Positions 1-8,774 of a DNA stretch of 64,000 nt are shown one piece after another; positions within the stretch are counted from its first letter, which is position 1; every line of letters starts with the position of its first letter. Source of the DNA: Nostoc sp. MS1 (lineage in GTDB: Bacteria; Cyanobacteriota; Cyanobacteriia; Cyanobacteriales; Nostocaceae). A model generated the notes under the pieces. That model was not told the DNA's origin, did no database searches, and was given only the letters and a program-made list of their open reading frames with translations. The position numbers and the translations under genes are program-made. The DNA is taken from the NCBI RefSeq assembly GCF_019976755.1, contig NZ_AP023441.1:7065501-7129500 (forward strand). Direction: 5' to 3'.

Positions 1-2207
1 ATATCTTCACTGAGTCCAGAAATCACCACACTTTCAGGGCCATTGATGGCGGCAATCGCTACTGTCTGCTGATAAGCTGCTATGATTTCCCTTACCTGTT
101 CCACCGATGCCATCAGCGAAACCATCTCGCCATCATCGGGCAACTGCTGCATTAACTGTCCCCGATGAGCAATTAGTTTGAGTCCATCTTCTAGGCTAAA
201 AACTCCGGCGATAGTTGCCGCTACATATTCGCCTACGCTATGCCCCATGACGACATCTGGCTCAATTCCCCAGGATTTCCACAGTTGATATAAGGCATAT
301 TCAAAGGCATACAGTGCTGGTTGAGTATAAGCCGTTTGATCGAGCAAGGATGAAACATTGTCTCCTGTCTGAGTAGGATACAGCACCTCTATTAGGGAAT
401 GCTCCAGATAAGGGCGGAGAATTTCATCGCATTGCTCTAGAGTTTGCCGGAAAATGGGCTGAGTCTGGTAGAGTTGATAGCCCATCCGCATATATTGGGA
501 GCCTTGTCCAGTACATAAAAAGGCTATCTTCGGCGGCTTTTTGCCTGCTTGATTTGCGATTAATCTGGTCGTGTCTTTACCATCGGCAAAAGCAGCTAGT
601 TCTTCGACCAACTGCTGCTTGGAGTCAATGACAACAGCGAGACGGTGCTGAAAATGCGATCGCCCTGTATTCGCACTCAGACAAATATCTGCGAGGGATA
701 TATCAGGATGAGAGTTGAGGTAATCTTGATAAAGCCTGACCAGTTCTGGCACAGCCGACTCAGTTTTGGCACTGAGGGTAAGTAAGTGGCAAGGACGCTC
801 ATCGGTTGGTAATTGGGCATCTGGGCTTGCTGGTGCTTCCTCTAAAATTACGTGTACATTAGTGCCACTCATACCAAAGGAACTCACTCCAGCCAGTCGG
901 GGGTTTTGTTTTGCTGTCCAGGGAGTTGCTACAGTAGCAACATCGATTGGCAGTTGTTGCCAAGGAATGTACGGATTTGGTTGTTGCAGATGTAAACTAG
1001 GTGGGATTAACTTGTGTTGGAGAGCCAGCACAACCTTGATGAGACTGGCGATCCCAGATGCTGCTTCTAAATGACCAATATTAGTTTTTACCGAACCAAT
1101 AGTCAGGCGATCGCTGGCTGAACGTCCTTGACTTAATACCTTGCCCAAGGCTAAAACTTCAATGGGATCGCCTAAAGGTGTGCCTGTTCCATGCGCTTCT
1201 ACATATTGGATCTGGTTTGGTTCTACTTGAGCATTAGCCAATGCTTGACGAATTACCGCTTCTTGTGTCGCACCGTTGGGGGCGGTGAGTCCATTACTTT
1301 GACCATCGTGATTTACTGCCGAACCTTTAACTAAAGCTAGGATGCGATCGCCATCTTTGATGGCATCACTCAGGCGTTTCAACACTATGATGCCACATCC
1401 TTCTCCCCGGACATAGCCATCAGCGCTAGCATCAAAGCTTTTACAGCGTCCGTCACTACTTAAAGCTTTGAGTTTGCACAAGCCAATTGTAGTTGTAGGC
1501 GAGAGCATCAAGTTTACACCACCTGAGATCGCCAAATTACACTCTCTGGAACGCAAACTAGAACAAGCCAGATGAACCGACAATAGTGAAGAAGAACAAC
1601 TAGTATCTAACTGCATAGTCGGGCCGCGTAGACCTAATACATAAGACAACCGACCTACAGCAATACTTTGAATATTACCTAATAAACTGTAACCATCAAT
1701 ATCTATATTTGATTGTGAATAGTCATCTATACCAACGCCAATAAATACTCCTGTCTGACTTTCTTTCAAATCTTCTATAGGAATTAAAGCGTTTTCCAAT
1801 GCTTCCCAAGTTACTTCTAAAAGTAGCCTTTGTTGGGGATTCATACTTTTAGCTTCTCTGGGAGAAATACCAAAGAATTGCGGATCAAACTTGTCTATCT
1901 CGTTTAAAAATCCACCATACCGCGTGTACATTTTTCCTGGTACATCAGGATCTGGATCATAGTAAGCATCAATAGCCCAACGATTTGACGGCACTTGTTG
2001 AGTTGCTTGTTTACCCTCACGCAACAAATCCCAAAATGCTTGCGGATTATTTGCCCCCCCAGGAAATCGGCATCCCATACCGACGATAGCAATTGCCTCT
2101 GAACTTGCTTGCTTCATGCCATCAAGTTCACCACGCATATCTCTTATTTGTAAATATGCGTTTTTCAACAAAAGTCGATAATCTATATCTTGTGAATTAG
2201 CCGTCAT
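1..2207 (-). CDS. Type I polyketide synthase, N-terminal KS-AT part (3' end outside window)
   Basis: The ATG is at 2207 (protein begins MTANSQDIDYRLL) and the frame is open to the left edge, so only about 735 N-terminal residues are visible. A short docking-like helix comes first, then a ketosynthase domain (about residues 37-460) with the active-site motif DTSCSSS (Cys about 204) and the histidine motifs EAHGTGT and KTNIGHLEAASG. From about 567 an acyltransferase domain follows with TGQGSQY and the nucleophile motif GHSVGEY (Ser about 657). A modular PKS extends an acyl chain held on a carrier protein with malonyl-type units. It lies 59 nt behind the acyl-AMP ligase/ACP gene on the same strand, so the first substrate is probably the fatty acid activated by that protein. 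The later domains and the product cannot be told from this window. Confidence 0.93.
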   Translation of the reverse strand, partial: MTANSQDIDYRLLLKNAYLQIRDMRGELDGMKQASSEAIAIVGMGCRFPGGANNPQAFWDLLREGKQATQQVPSNRWAIDAYYDPDPDVPGKMYTRYGGFLNEIDKFDPQFFGISPREAKSMNPQQRLLLEVTWEALENALIPIEDLKESQTGVFIGVGIDDYSQSNIDIDGYSLLGNIQSIAVGRLSYVLGLRGPTMQLDTSCSSSLLSVHLACSSLRSRECNLAISGGVNLMLSPTTTIGLCKLKALSSDGRCKSFDASADGYVRGEGCGIIVLKRLSDAIKDGDRILALVKGSAVNHDGQSNGLTAPNGATQEAVIRQALANAQVEPNQIQYVEAHGTGTPLGDPIEVLALGKVLSQGRSASDRLTIGSVKTNIGHLEAASGIASLIKVVLALQHKLIPPSLHLQQPNPYIPWQQLPIDVATVATPWTAKQNPRLAGVSSFGMSGTNVHVILEEAPASPDAQLPTDERPCHLLTLSAKTESAVPELVRLYQDYLNSHPDISLADICLSANTGRSHFQHRLAVVIDSKQQLVEELAAFADGKDTTRLIANQAGKKPPKIAFLCTGQGSQYMRMGYQLYQTQPIFRQTLEQCDEILRPYLEHSLIEVLYPTQTGDNVSSLLDQTAYTQPALYAFEYALYQLWKSWGIEPDVVMGHSVGEYVAATIAGVFSLEDGLKLIAHRGQLMQQLPDDGEMVSLMASVEQVREIIAAYQQTVAIAAINGPESVVISGLSED

Positions 2208-2266
2208 ATCACTTTTTTTGTGTAGTAATTCCTTAGCATTCTTCCGAGGGTTTGCCAGCTTGATTA

Positions 2267-4510
2267 TTAAGATTTTCTCTTTTGATTCACTGCTATTTCT
2301 TCACTGAGTAATTTAGCTAGTTCTTCTACAGACATTTCGTCTATATTTGTAGGGATTTCTGCAAGCGTAGTCATGTTTTTTTCACTACTCAACTCTGGTT
2401 GCTGTAAATCTACTGGAGAAGTTTGTTTTGATTTATTGAGTTCTGCAACTATGTGATTGGTTAAAGCTTCCGGTGTGGTAAAGTTCCAAGCAACCGTAGC
2501 GTCGATCTGGATAGCTTGTCCTAGCCACTGTTCCAACTCCTGCGATAAATCCACTACCATCACAGAATCCATGCCATACTCAGCAAAGGATTGATTCAAT
2601 TTCACCGATTGAGTATTGATGTTTAATTTTTTGCTTAACCAATTTTCTATCCAGTTCTCAATCGTTTCTACTGTATGGATAGGAAAACTTGATGGCAACT
2701 GAGCATTAACTTCCACCTCATCTGATATTCTGCTGGAATGTTCCCAAGAGGCTATCACCTTCAAGCTTTTTTCCAGAAAAGCACTTCGACAAGCACTGCG
2801 CTGAATCTTACCACTGGAAGTTTTGGGAATGCTGCCGGGATCGACAAGGACTATTGCATAAATGTGTAACTCGTGTTCTTCGGCAACAGCTTTACGGATA
2901 GCTCTTGCTACTATCTCTATATCTAACTTCTGCCGCCAAGTGCGCTCTACTTCCCCAACAACTACCAACTGCTCTTCACCATTCACTTCTACTGTAAAAG
3001 CTGCTTCACAACTAGGTCGCAGTGCTGGGTGACTCTCGGCGACTGTCCATTCAATGTCTTGAGGATAATGGTTTTGACCCCGGATAATGATGACATCTTT
3101 GAGTCGTCCTGTAACGAATAATTCGCCATCTTTGATAAATCCTAAATCCCCTGTCCGCAAAAACGGCCCTTCTTTGGTGTCTGTTAAATAAGCACCAAAG
3201 GTTTTGTTAGTTTCCTCGGTGCGCTGCCAATATCCTTGTGCAACGCTAGGGCCAGCAACCCAAATTTCGCCGACTTCTTGGGCGGCACATTGGGTTAATA
3301 ATTCGGGATGAACGATGACGACTTTACTATCAATTGCTGGCTGTCCGTGTCCTACCAGAGTCTGGACTTTCTCCTGGCTTTTGCCCTCTATTACTTGATT
3401 TTGTGCCAGTGCTTCGGCTTGAACTGTATAGAAGTTCGGTAACTTTTGGTTCCGTACCCCAGCTACTACTAGGGTTGCTTCTGCTAAACCGTAGCCAGGG
3501 CAAACGGTGGATGGTGCAAAACCGTATGGTTTGAAGGTGGCGTTAAACCTGTTGATGGTGTCTGCTCTGACTGGTTCAGCCCCGTTTAAGGTCATGTGCC
3601 AACTACTTAAATCGAGGCTGGCGCGTTGTTCGGGTGTGGTTTTGAGGAGGCAGAGTTCGTAGGCGAAGTTAGGAGCGCCGCTATGGGTGGCTTTGTAACG
3701 GGAAATTGCCTCTAGCCATCGGATCGGTTTTTGAATAAAGGTGACAGGAGCCATCATGTAGCAGGGAAAACCTTGATACAGAGGTTGGAGAACTCCATAA
3801 ATTAATCCCATGTCATGGAAAACAGGCAACCAAGTCACCATGACGCTTTGGGAATTGTACTCCCATATCTGTTGTGTATATTGGGAGTTGTGCAGCAGGT
3901 TGCCATGACTTACCATTACACCCTTGGGCTTGCCTGTTGAGCCGGAAGTGTATTGGAGAAAAGCTAGGGTATCTCGATTTATTGGCATTGGTTGCCAGTT
4001 GGCTGCTTCATCAACGGCGATGCTATCGGTAGCCAATAAGGGCATATTGGCAAACTCTGGATCTTGGGCAAATTGGCTTTGGATCTGGGTGAGAGTATCG
4101 CTGACTGTCAGGGCAATGGTGGTTTGTGCATCTGATGCGATCGCCCGTAATCTTGATACACTTTGGTTGCGTTTGGGGGGGTACACGGGAACCGCTACAA
4201 CACCAGCATATAAACAGCCGAAGAAGGCAGCAATAAACTCTAGACCCGGTGGATACAATAGCAGAACGCGATCACCTACAGTGGGCGGAACGCCATCGCC
4301 AACCGTTTTGAGAGATTGCAAGTGGGCTGCGATCGCTCTGGCCTTTTGGTCTAATTGAGAGTAAGTCAAGCTGGCTTCTTCAGTTTCACCATCTCGCAAA
4401 AAAGTGTAAGCCCTTTGTTCTGACTGAATTTGCGCTCTGTAGCTAAGTAGTTCTACTAAAGTAGAAATTTTCTCTAGAGAATCCGGTAAATTACTTAAAC
4501 AAACTGTCAT
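2267..4510 (-). CDS. Fatty acyl-AMP ligase fused to acyl carrier protein (FAAL-ACP)
   Basis: A 747-residue adenylate-forming enzyme. The AMP/ATP motif TSGSTGKPKGV is near residue 190, GYGLAEATL near 345, RTGDLG near 455 and GRLKDVIIIRGQNHYPQDIE near 470. The last motif is the form typical of FAALs, which load the acyl-adenylate onto a carrier protein and not onto CoA. After the ligase is an ACP domain with the phosphopantetheine site YGMDSV (Ser about 647). The C-terminal tail of about 60 residues is polar. Together with the PKS directly downstream this is a classic lipo-initiation module as in cyanobacterial lipopeptide, glycolipid or alkene pathways; which one is unknown. The start at 4510 gives a normal FAAL N terminus. 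Confidence 0.92.
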   Translation of the reverse strand: MTVCLSNLPDSLEKISTLVELLSYRAQIQSEQRAYTFLRDGETEEASLTYSQLDQKARAIAAHLQSLKTVGDGVPPTVGDRVLLLYPPGLEFIAAFFGCLYAGVVAVPVYPPKRNQSVSRLRAIASDAQTTIALTVSDTLTQIQSQFAQDPEFANMPLLATDSIAVDEAANWQPMPINRDTLAFLQYTSGSTGKPKGVMVSHGNLLHNSQYTQQIWEYNSQSVMVTWLPVFHDMGLIYGVLQPLYQGFPCYMMAPVTFIQKPIRWLEAISRYKATHSGAPNFAYELCLLKTTPEQRASLDLSSWHMTLNGAEPVRADTINRFNATFKPYGFAPSTVCPGYGLAEATLVVAGVRNQKLPNFYTVQAEALAQNQVIEGKSQEKVQTLVGHGQPAIDSKVVIVHPELLTQCAAQEVGEIWVAGPSVAQGYWQRTEETNKTFGAYLTDTKEGPFLRTGDLGFIKDGELFVTGRLKDVIIIRGQNHYPQDIEWTVAESHPALRPSCEAAFTVEVNGEEQLVVVGEVERTWRQKLDIEIVARAIRKAVAEEHELHIYAIVLVDPGSIPKTSSGKIQRSACRSAFLEKSLKVIASWEHSSRISDEVEVNAQLPSSFPIHTVETIENWIENWLSKKLNINTQSVKLNQSFAEYGMDSVMVVDLSQELEQWLGQAIQIDATVAWNFTTPEALTNHIVAELNKSKQTSPVDLQQPELSSEKNMTTLAEIPTNIDEMSVEELAKLLSEEIAVNQKRKS

Positions 4511-5445
4511 ATATTTATTTTTTACATATAAGTATTACAAACAATAATGTAATTTATACTTAGAAAAACATATTGTTAAAGTATAAAAACCACTATTTGA
4601 TATCTCAAACCCAATTTCTATAATTGCTTTGGGTCATTTCTAGTCCGATAGTTTGTCCTCAAAATTACTAGTAGCCAGACAGGTAAAAAACCCTTAGAAG
4701 CCGCGCAAAAATAACTTGAACAGTTTTGATTTGGAAGTAAAGCTCACTGCTTATTACAGATTAAACTTGTAGAACTTACTTTTACCTAACGCCTTAATTA
4801 AGCCTTTGAGTAATTTTGTTGGTTAGCATAATTTATATTTTTATCAATGAGTAAGTCGGTGAGAAAAAATATAACTATGTTACGAGAGATTCAGCTAAAA
4901 TCGTATTCCCTTCTGCCTCCTGCCTTATCCTGACGATAAATATTCACAACGACTTCCTTATACTAGGAGTAACAATGTTGCATCTACATTTGTGTATTTT
5001 CTAAAAATTTTGATGAATACACAAGGACAGTTAAGACAGTTAAGGAAATTCATGGAGACAGTTAAGCTCTACTTTATCCATTTTTGATTCAATCAAGCCA
5101 CGTAAACAGCAATATCTCTCAAACGCTCAAATAAAAGACGAAATTCATTTCTTGCACCAACAGTATCCACACGTACAAGCTAGATAAAACAGCGTTCAAG
5201 TTTAACAGCAGGTGAATAGAATCAAACAAGTAGATTTTGTCTCAAAAAGAACTTAACCGATGTGATAAATACAGAGGATGCTAGGTACAGGTAGAATCCT
5301 CGTGTCTTGAGATCGGAGAGTGTCAAAAAAGTTGCTCTTGAACTGGAAAAACTTATGATTGCTTAAAGCTTTTTATAGATGATTTGCATATAGTTAAGTT
5401 CCATGTTACACAGCAAATAGCATAATATTTGCCAGTATTAAATTT
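4511..5445. other. Long non-coding region upstream of the FAAL gene
   Basis: About 930 bp without a credible gene. It should carry the promoter of the FAAL-PKS operon near 4511-4620, which is AT-rich. Around 5027-5075 the decamer GACAGTTAAG occurs three times, and 4850-4946 is a degenerate copy of the repeat described at 25419-25942. Nothing else was recognised. Confidence 0.6.
4850..4946 (+). repeat. Degenerate single-arm copy of the 25.4-25.9 kb inverted-repeat element
   Basis: The block starts with GTAAGTCGGTGAGAAAAAAT, continues ATAACTATGTTA, then CTTCTGCCTCCTGCCTTAT and CGATAAATATTCAC. The order of words matches the right arm of the element at 25793-25942 (GTAAGTCGGTGGAAAAAAAC, AACTAAGTTAAG, CCTCCTGCCTTG, CGATAATTTTTAAC). 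No second arm is visible nearby. This suggests a dispersed repeat family, aligned by eye only. Confidence 0.55.
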
Positions 5446-5664
5446 ATGAATAAAGCTATGGCTAGTGATGATGTGCAATTGCGGTATCAGTCTTCTGCAT
5501 TAAATGCTTTATTTGAGTCTGTTTCTAAAAAATTTAGTATGGCAGTAGTTTTAATCGGTAGTGTTGTAATTATAGGCTGGATAAAAGATATTTCTTTATA
5601 CCTTTTTTTGATGCGAGGAGTTAACTGTCCACTAACTTGTGTAAATCTAAAGGTCTGTCAATAA
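5446..5664 (+). pseudogene. Possible N-terminal remnant of a membrane sensor histidine kinase
   Basis: A 72-codon frame with a charged N terminus and one strongly hydrophobic stretch (MAVVLIGSVVIIGWIKDIS). This resembles the first membrane helix of cyanobacterial hybrid sensor kinases, which normally continue with a second helix and a long signalling region. Here the frame ends in unrelated residues soon afterwards and nothing downstream continues the family. No convincing ribosome binding site is seen. It could instead be a small one-helix membrane protein. Confidence 0.35.
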
Positions 5665-5673
5665 ACTCTCTAG

Positions 5674-5713
5674 GATAGGAACTATAGTATCGATGTTGCT
5701 ATAGTTTCTTATC
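5674..5713. terminator. Hairpin, possible terminator
   Basis: GATAGGAACTATAG is followed by an 11-nt loop and then CTATAGTTTCTTATC, an inverted repeat with one bulge and one G.T pair. It lies between the plus-strand remnant and the minus-strand cupin gene and could terminate either. There is no strong T run. Confidence 0.4.
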
Positions 5714-5792
5714 GTCCTTGAGAAAGATATGAATCATCAATACTGCTCCCTACACCCAGCCTCAACACATAACCTTGGTTAAAACAGTAAAA

Positions 5793-6233
5793 TTACTCCA
5801 TGCTTGGTTTCTCGTCAAACTGCACCATCATCAAGATAGCTGGCTCATCACCTACCGTTCCAGACAGATGACCTTTATGCCCTTGTGCATCCTCTTTCGT
5901 TCCTTGGTCTCCTCCAAATGAAATTTCCCCAGGCCCCATCTCTACGCGCTGTCCGTCCATAGTCTCCACAAACCAGCGTCCCGACAGAGGAACAATCCAC
6001 TGAGGCTTGGGGTTCTCATGCCATTTTCCTACCCATCCTATAGGTAAAACGGTGTAAGTAATTGTAGCTCCAGGCTGCTTTAAGTTAGCCATCCACTGAG
6101 GAGCCGTGTCCGGTGCTATACCTCTCTGAGTGAAGTCTTCAATTTGACGGCGGGATTGATGGCTTACACCGTCTTTATCAGTCCAGACATCCCAGTAATG
6201 AATTGTTGGTTGATATGATTGGTTATTCTGCAT
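5793..6233 (-). CDS. Cupin-fold protein
   Basis: A 146-residue protein with no signal peptide. The middle holds one cupin barrel: GKWHENPKPQWIVPLSGRWF (about 68-87) followed by MGPGEISFGGDQ (about 101-112). These are the two conserved cupin stretches, but the second histidine pair is not canonical, so metal binding is uncertain. It sits 68 nt behind the GH15 glucoamylase gene on the same strand and may be the last gene of that group. The substrate is unknown; a small-molecule-binding or isomerase-like role is only possible. Confidence 0.75.
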   Translation of the reverse strand: MQNNQSYQPTIHYWDVWTDKDGVSHQSRRQIEDFTQRGIAPDTAPQWMANLKQPGATITYTVLPIGWVGKWHENPKPQWIVPLSGRWFVETMDGQRVEMGPGEISFGGDQGTKEDAQGHKGHLSGTVGDEPAILMMVQFDEKPSME

Positions 6234-6301
6234 AAAATTAATGGTATTTGGCAGAGGCTAATACTAATTCGTCATTACCAAACTTAATAGTGGAAATTTT
6301 T

Positions 6302-8695
6302 CTAATCAACTGCAACTGTATAATTATGATCTTCCCATTTGTTAGTACCAATCCAGAAAAAAGTAAAGCTAATTGGCTCTTGCTGATGCTTATCAACAGA
6401 TATATCTACAAAACTTACTCCTAATTTTGTGGAAGTAGAAGGCGTATCTTTAACAGTTTGCCAATTATCATCTGACCAGTGTAATTGAAAAGATGCTAAA
6501 GCATGAATCCGCAATGTATAACCTTTTTTAACTTTGTTGATTTGCCGATTAAACTTCCAGATTTCCAACGATTTACACTGCTTTCTTTCACCCAAATATC
6601 TATCTGCTACCTCTGGAATTAAATCAAACACTCGACCTTCATGAGTTGACCGCAGCAACTTGATATATTCAGCGTGCGCCCACATTAAAGGCATGGCTGA
6701 ACCTGTGGGTTTTCCTAAGTACATATGCACATCAGGTTTATCTGCTTCATCCCAAACCTGTTCCGGTAACAAACAAGTGTCTGAAGCAAATCCTTCCATC
6801 GCTTTGATATATGTTTTGACATCGCCGCCAGCCGCTAATTCATAATGTCCGCGTTCTCCTGTCAAGAGAGGCCAAGCCCGTCCCTTACCCCAACCTGTAT
6901 AGGGGCTTCCATCTGCTTGCTGTCCGTAGCCGTCGTGATTGTAACGATGCCAACAAGGCCCAACAGATGTATCTACTTTCAAAACGGCATCAATGACTTT
7001 GACAGAATCAACAATAATTGGGTCATCAGGTTTACGAATCCCATAACGCACCAGTTGCAGAAAACCAGCATCGACAATTTCCTTGGCAAGAAATTTTGTT
7101 GGTTCTCCAGGTGGCTGACTACTGATAAAAATAGTTCCTTGATTGGGGTTTTCGTTGGGTTGAGGATTATTAATATCTGTGGGATTAATGCGGATATAAT
7201 GCCGTTTGATGCCAGGAACTAAGGTTCCTTCAGTCGTTACTGTCCAGTCTTCAATGTGAGATTCTAAAAAATCTGCGTACTCTTCTATAAATTGTGCTGT
7301 TGCCTCATCCCCATTTTCACGCACAAATTGAGCAGCACAGATTAAGCCAGCAATATTGGCGGCGAGGGTTGATGGTGAATAACCACTGTTTTCTTCCCAG
7401 CGTTCTTGTTGAGTAGCAGGGCCGTGACGAATGAGATAACCAGCCGCCCGTAAAATCATGGGATAAATATCAAAGTGCAGTGGTACTTTTTCCTGGTGTA
7501 AAAGCCATGCTAGGAGAATGGGGAATGCTACTTCATCTAGTTGAATACCTTTCCAGTAGGGTTCGCCATTAATCCAGAAGTTTTGAGCAAATCCTCCGTC
7601 TTCCTGCTGACTAGTAGCAAGATAAATGAGCGATCGCACGGCTGTATCTGTTTCGCCTGCCGCCACTAAACCTGCTACACTACCTACCATGTCCCTTGTC
7701 CAAACAAGGTGATAGCCTCCTTGGTCTTGGTCGTCTTTAGCTTCGCCCCAAGGAATAGCCATAGATGCAATTAAAGCACCAGGATAAGTTTTATCTTCAT
7801 GTGCCAACAACAAACTAACGCTGTTGTGATACAAATTACCCTCGTCATAGGTAACATTTTCTAATGGTTTGATGTCATCGTGCGATCGCTTCCACTGTTC
7901 AATATAGTGTTGCTTTTGCTGTGAAAAAGCAACATTCAGCGATTGAAACAGTGTAGAAATTGCATTATGCAGGGTTGTGCCGAATGCCAATCCTAAAGTA
8001 AACTCATCACTCTGCTCTAAATTTAGTTTTCCAGTCAGAGCTAAGTTACCATCTAACGCACTATCAAACTGCCAATCCATTTGGAAGTCATGGGCTAAAT
8101 CTGTCCAACCATCACTTTGACCAACATAGCCGCAGGAAAGGCGAGTAAACGGGACGGTTGCGCCTAATGCTAACCAAGTTCCTCCTTTTTCTGCTACAAG
8201 AAGATTCTGTCCAGCAACTTCTACTGTGTAACCATTATTATCTCTACCACAAACTTCCAAATGCGGCGCACACAAAGCATATAACTGGAGTTGAGAGATA
8301 AAATCGCGCTCTCCTGTGATTTTTGTATGTTGTAAGATACAGGATAAATGGGGATCAGCAATTATTTCCTTAATTACCGTATATCGCCCTTGTGGATCGG
8401 AATTAGTAATACGGTATCCTAAACCGTGAGTCCACATAAACTCTACTTTTGATTGCAGATGGCGTTTTTCTTCGTGGAAAAAGCTTTTTCCATCAGAAAT
8501 GAGGTATTGCAAATCTCGAATTTGCGGTCGGTCTACTGTCGGATAGTAAACTTCAGTAACAACACCATTCCAGATAGTAAACCAAACGCGACTTGAGGTA
8601 GAGTAAGCTGTTCCTACTCCATCCTTATTAGCATGAGTCCATCGTGGAGTAATGCCCGGTGAGCCAAAAGCCTGACGTTGACTAAGAATTTTCAT
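6302..8695 (-). CDS. GH15 glucoamylase / glucodextranase-like glycoside hydrolase
   Basis: A 797-residue cytoplasmic-looking protein without a signal peptide. The N-terminal super-sandwich domain begins with the typical SPGITPRWTHANKDGVGTAY. The (alpha/alpha)6 catalytic barrel follows, with WTRDMVGS, the general-acid motif RWEENSGYSPST (about 430) and the general-base motif LLTGERGHYELAAGG (about 612), as in bacterial GH15 enzymes. It releases glucose from the non-reducing ends of alpha-glucans. It lies 79 nt downstream of the debranching enzyme gene on the same strand, so the two probably act together on glycogen-like glucan. A GC-poor simple repeat (GAGGGAGTAGGGGGAGATG type) sits in its 5' leader. 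Confidence 0.92.
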   Translation of the reverse strand: MKILSQRQAFGSPGITPRWTHANKDGVGTAYSTSSRVWFTIWNGVVTEVYYPTVDRPQIRDLQYLISDGKSFFHEEKRHLQSKVEFMWTHGLGYRITNSDPQGRYTVIKEIIADPHLSCILQHTKITGERDFISQLQLYALCAPHLEVCGRDNNGYTVEVAGQNLLVAEKGGTWLALGATVPFTRLSCGYVGQSDGWTDLAHDFQMDWQFDSALDGNLALTGKLNLEQSDEFTLGLAFGTTLHNAISTLFQSLNVAFSQQKQHYIEQWKRSHDDIKPLENVTYDEGNLYHNSVSLLLAHEDKTYPGALIASMAIPWGEAKDDQDQGGYHLVWTRDMVGSVAGLVAAGETDTAVRSLIYLATSQQEDGGFAQNFWINGEPYWKGIQLDEVAFPILLAWLLHQEKVPLHFDIYPMILRAAGYLIRHGPATQQERWEENSGYSPSTLAANIAGLICAAQFVRENGDEATAQFIEEYADFLESHIEDWTVTTEGTLVPGIKRHYIRINPTDINNPQPNENPNQGTIFISSQPPGEPTKFLAKEIVDAGFLQLVRYGIRKPDDPIIVDSVKVIDAVLKVDTSVGPCWHRYNHDGYGQQADGSPYTGWGKGRAWPLLTGERGHYELAAGGDVKTYIKAMEGFASDTCLLPEQVWDEADKPDVHMYLGKPTGSAMPLMWAHAEYIKLLRSTHEGRVFDLIPEVADRYLGERKQCKSLEIWKFNRQINKVKKGYTLRIHALASFQLHWSDDNWQTVKDTPSTSTKLGVSFVDISVDKHQQEPISFTFFWIGTNKWEDHNYTVAVD

Positions 8696-8719
8696 ATCGA
8701 ATGAATACCCTCAGATATC

Positions 8720-8767
8720 GATGAGGGAGTAGGGGGAGATGAGAGAGTAGGGAGAGATGGGGGAGAA
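8720..8767. repeat. Short tandem purine repeat (STRR type)
   Basis: Imperfect repeats of GAGGGAGTAGGGGGAGATGA lie between two glucan-degrading genes. The same kind of sequence recurs at 10909-10929, 17245-17287 (complement) and 49097-49137. Such short tandem repeats are typical of Nostoc and Anabaena intergenic DNA. Confidence 0.7.
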
Positions 8768-8774
8768 ATCTTAC

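Noticed and set aside
766..1074. 102-codon plus-strand frame antisense to the PKS gene
   Set aside because: The minus strand encodes a continuous KS-AT protein with all motifs.
3924..4358. 144-codon plus-strand frame antisense to the FAAL gene
   Set aside because: Composition of a shadow; the FAAL frame has clear motifs on the other strand.
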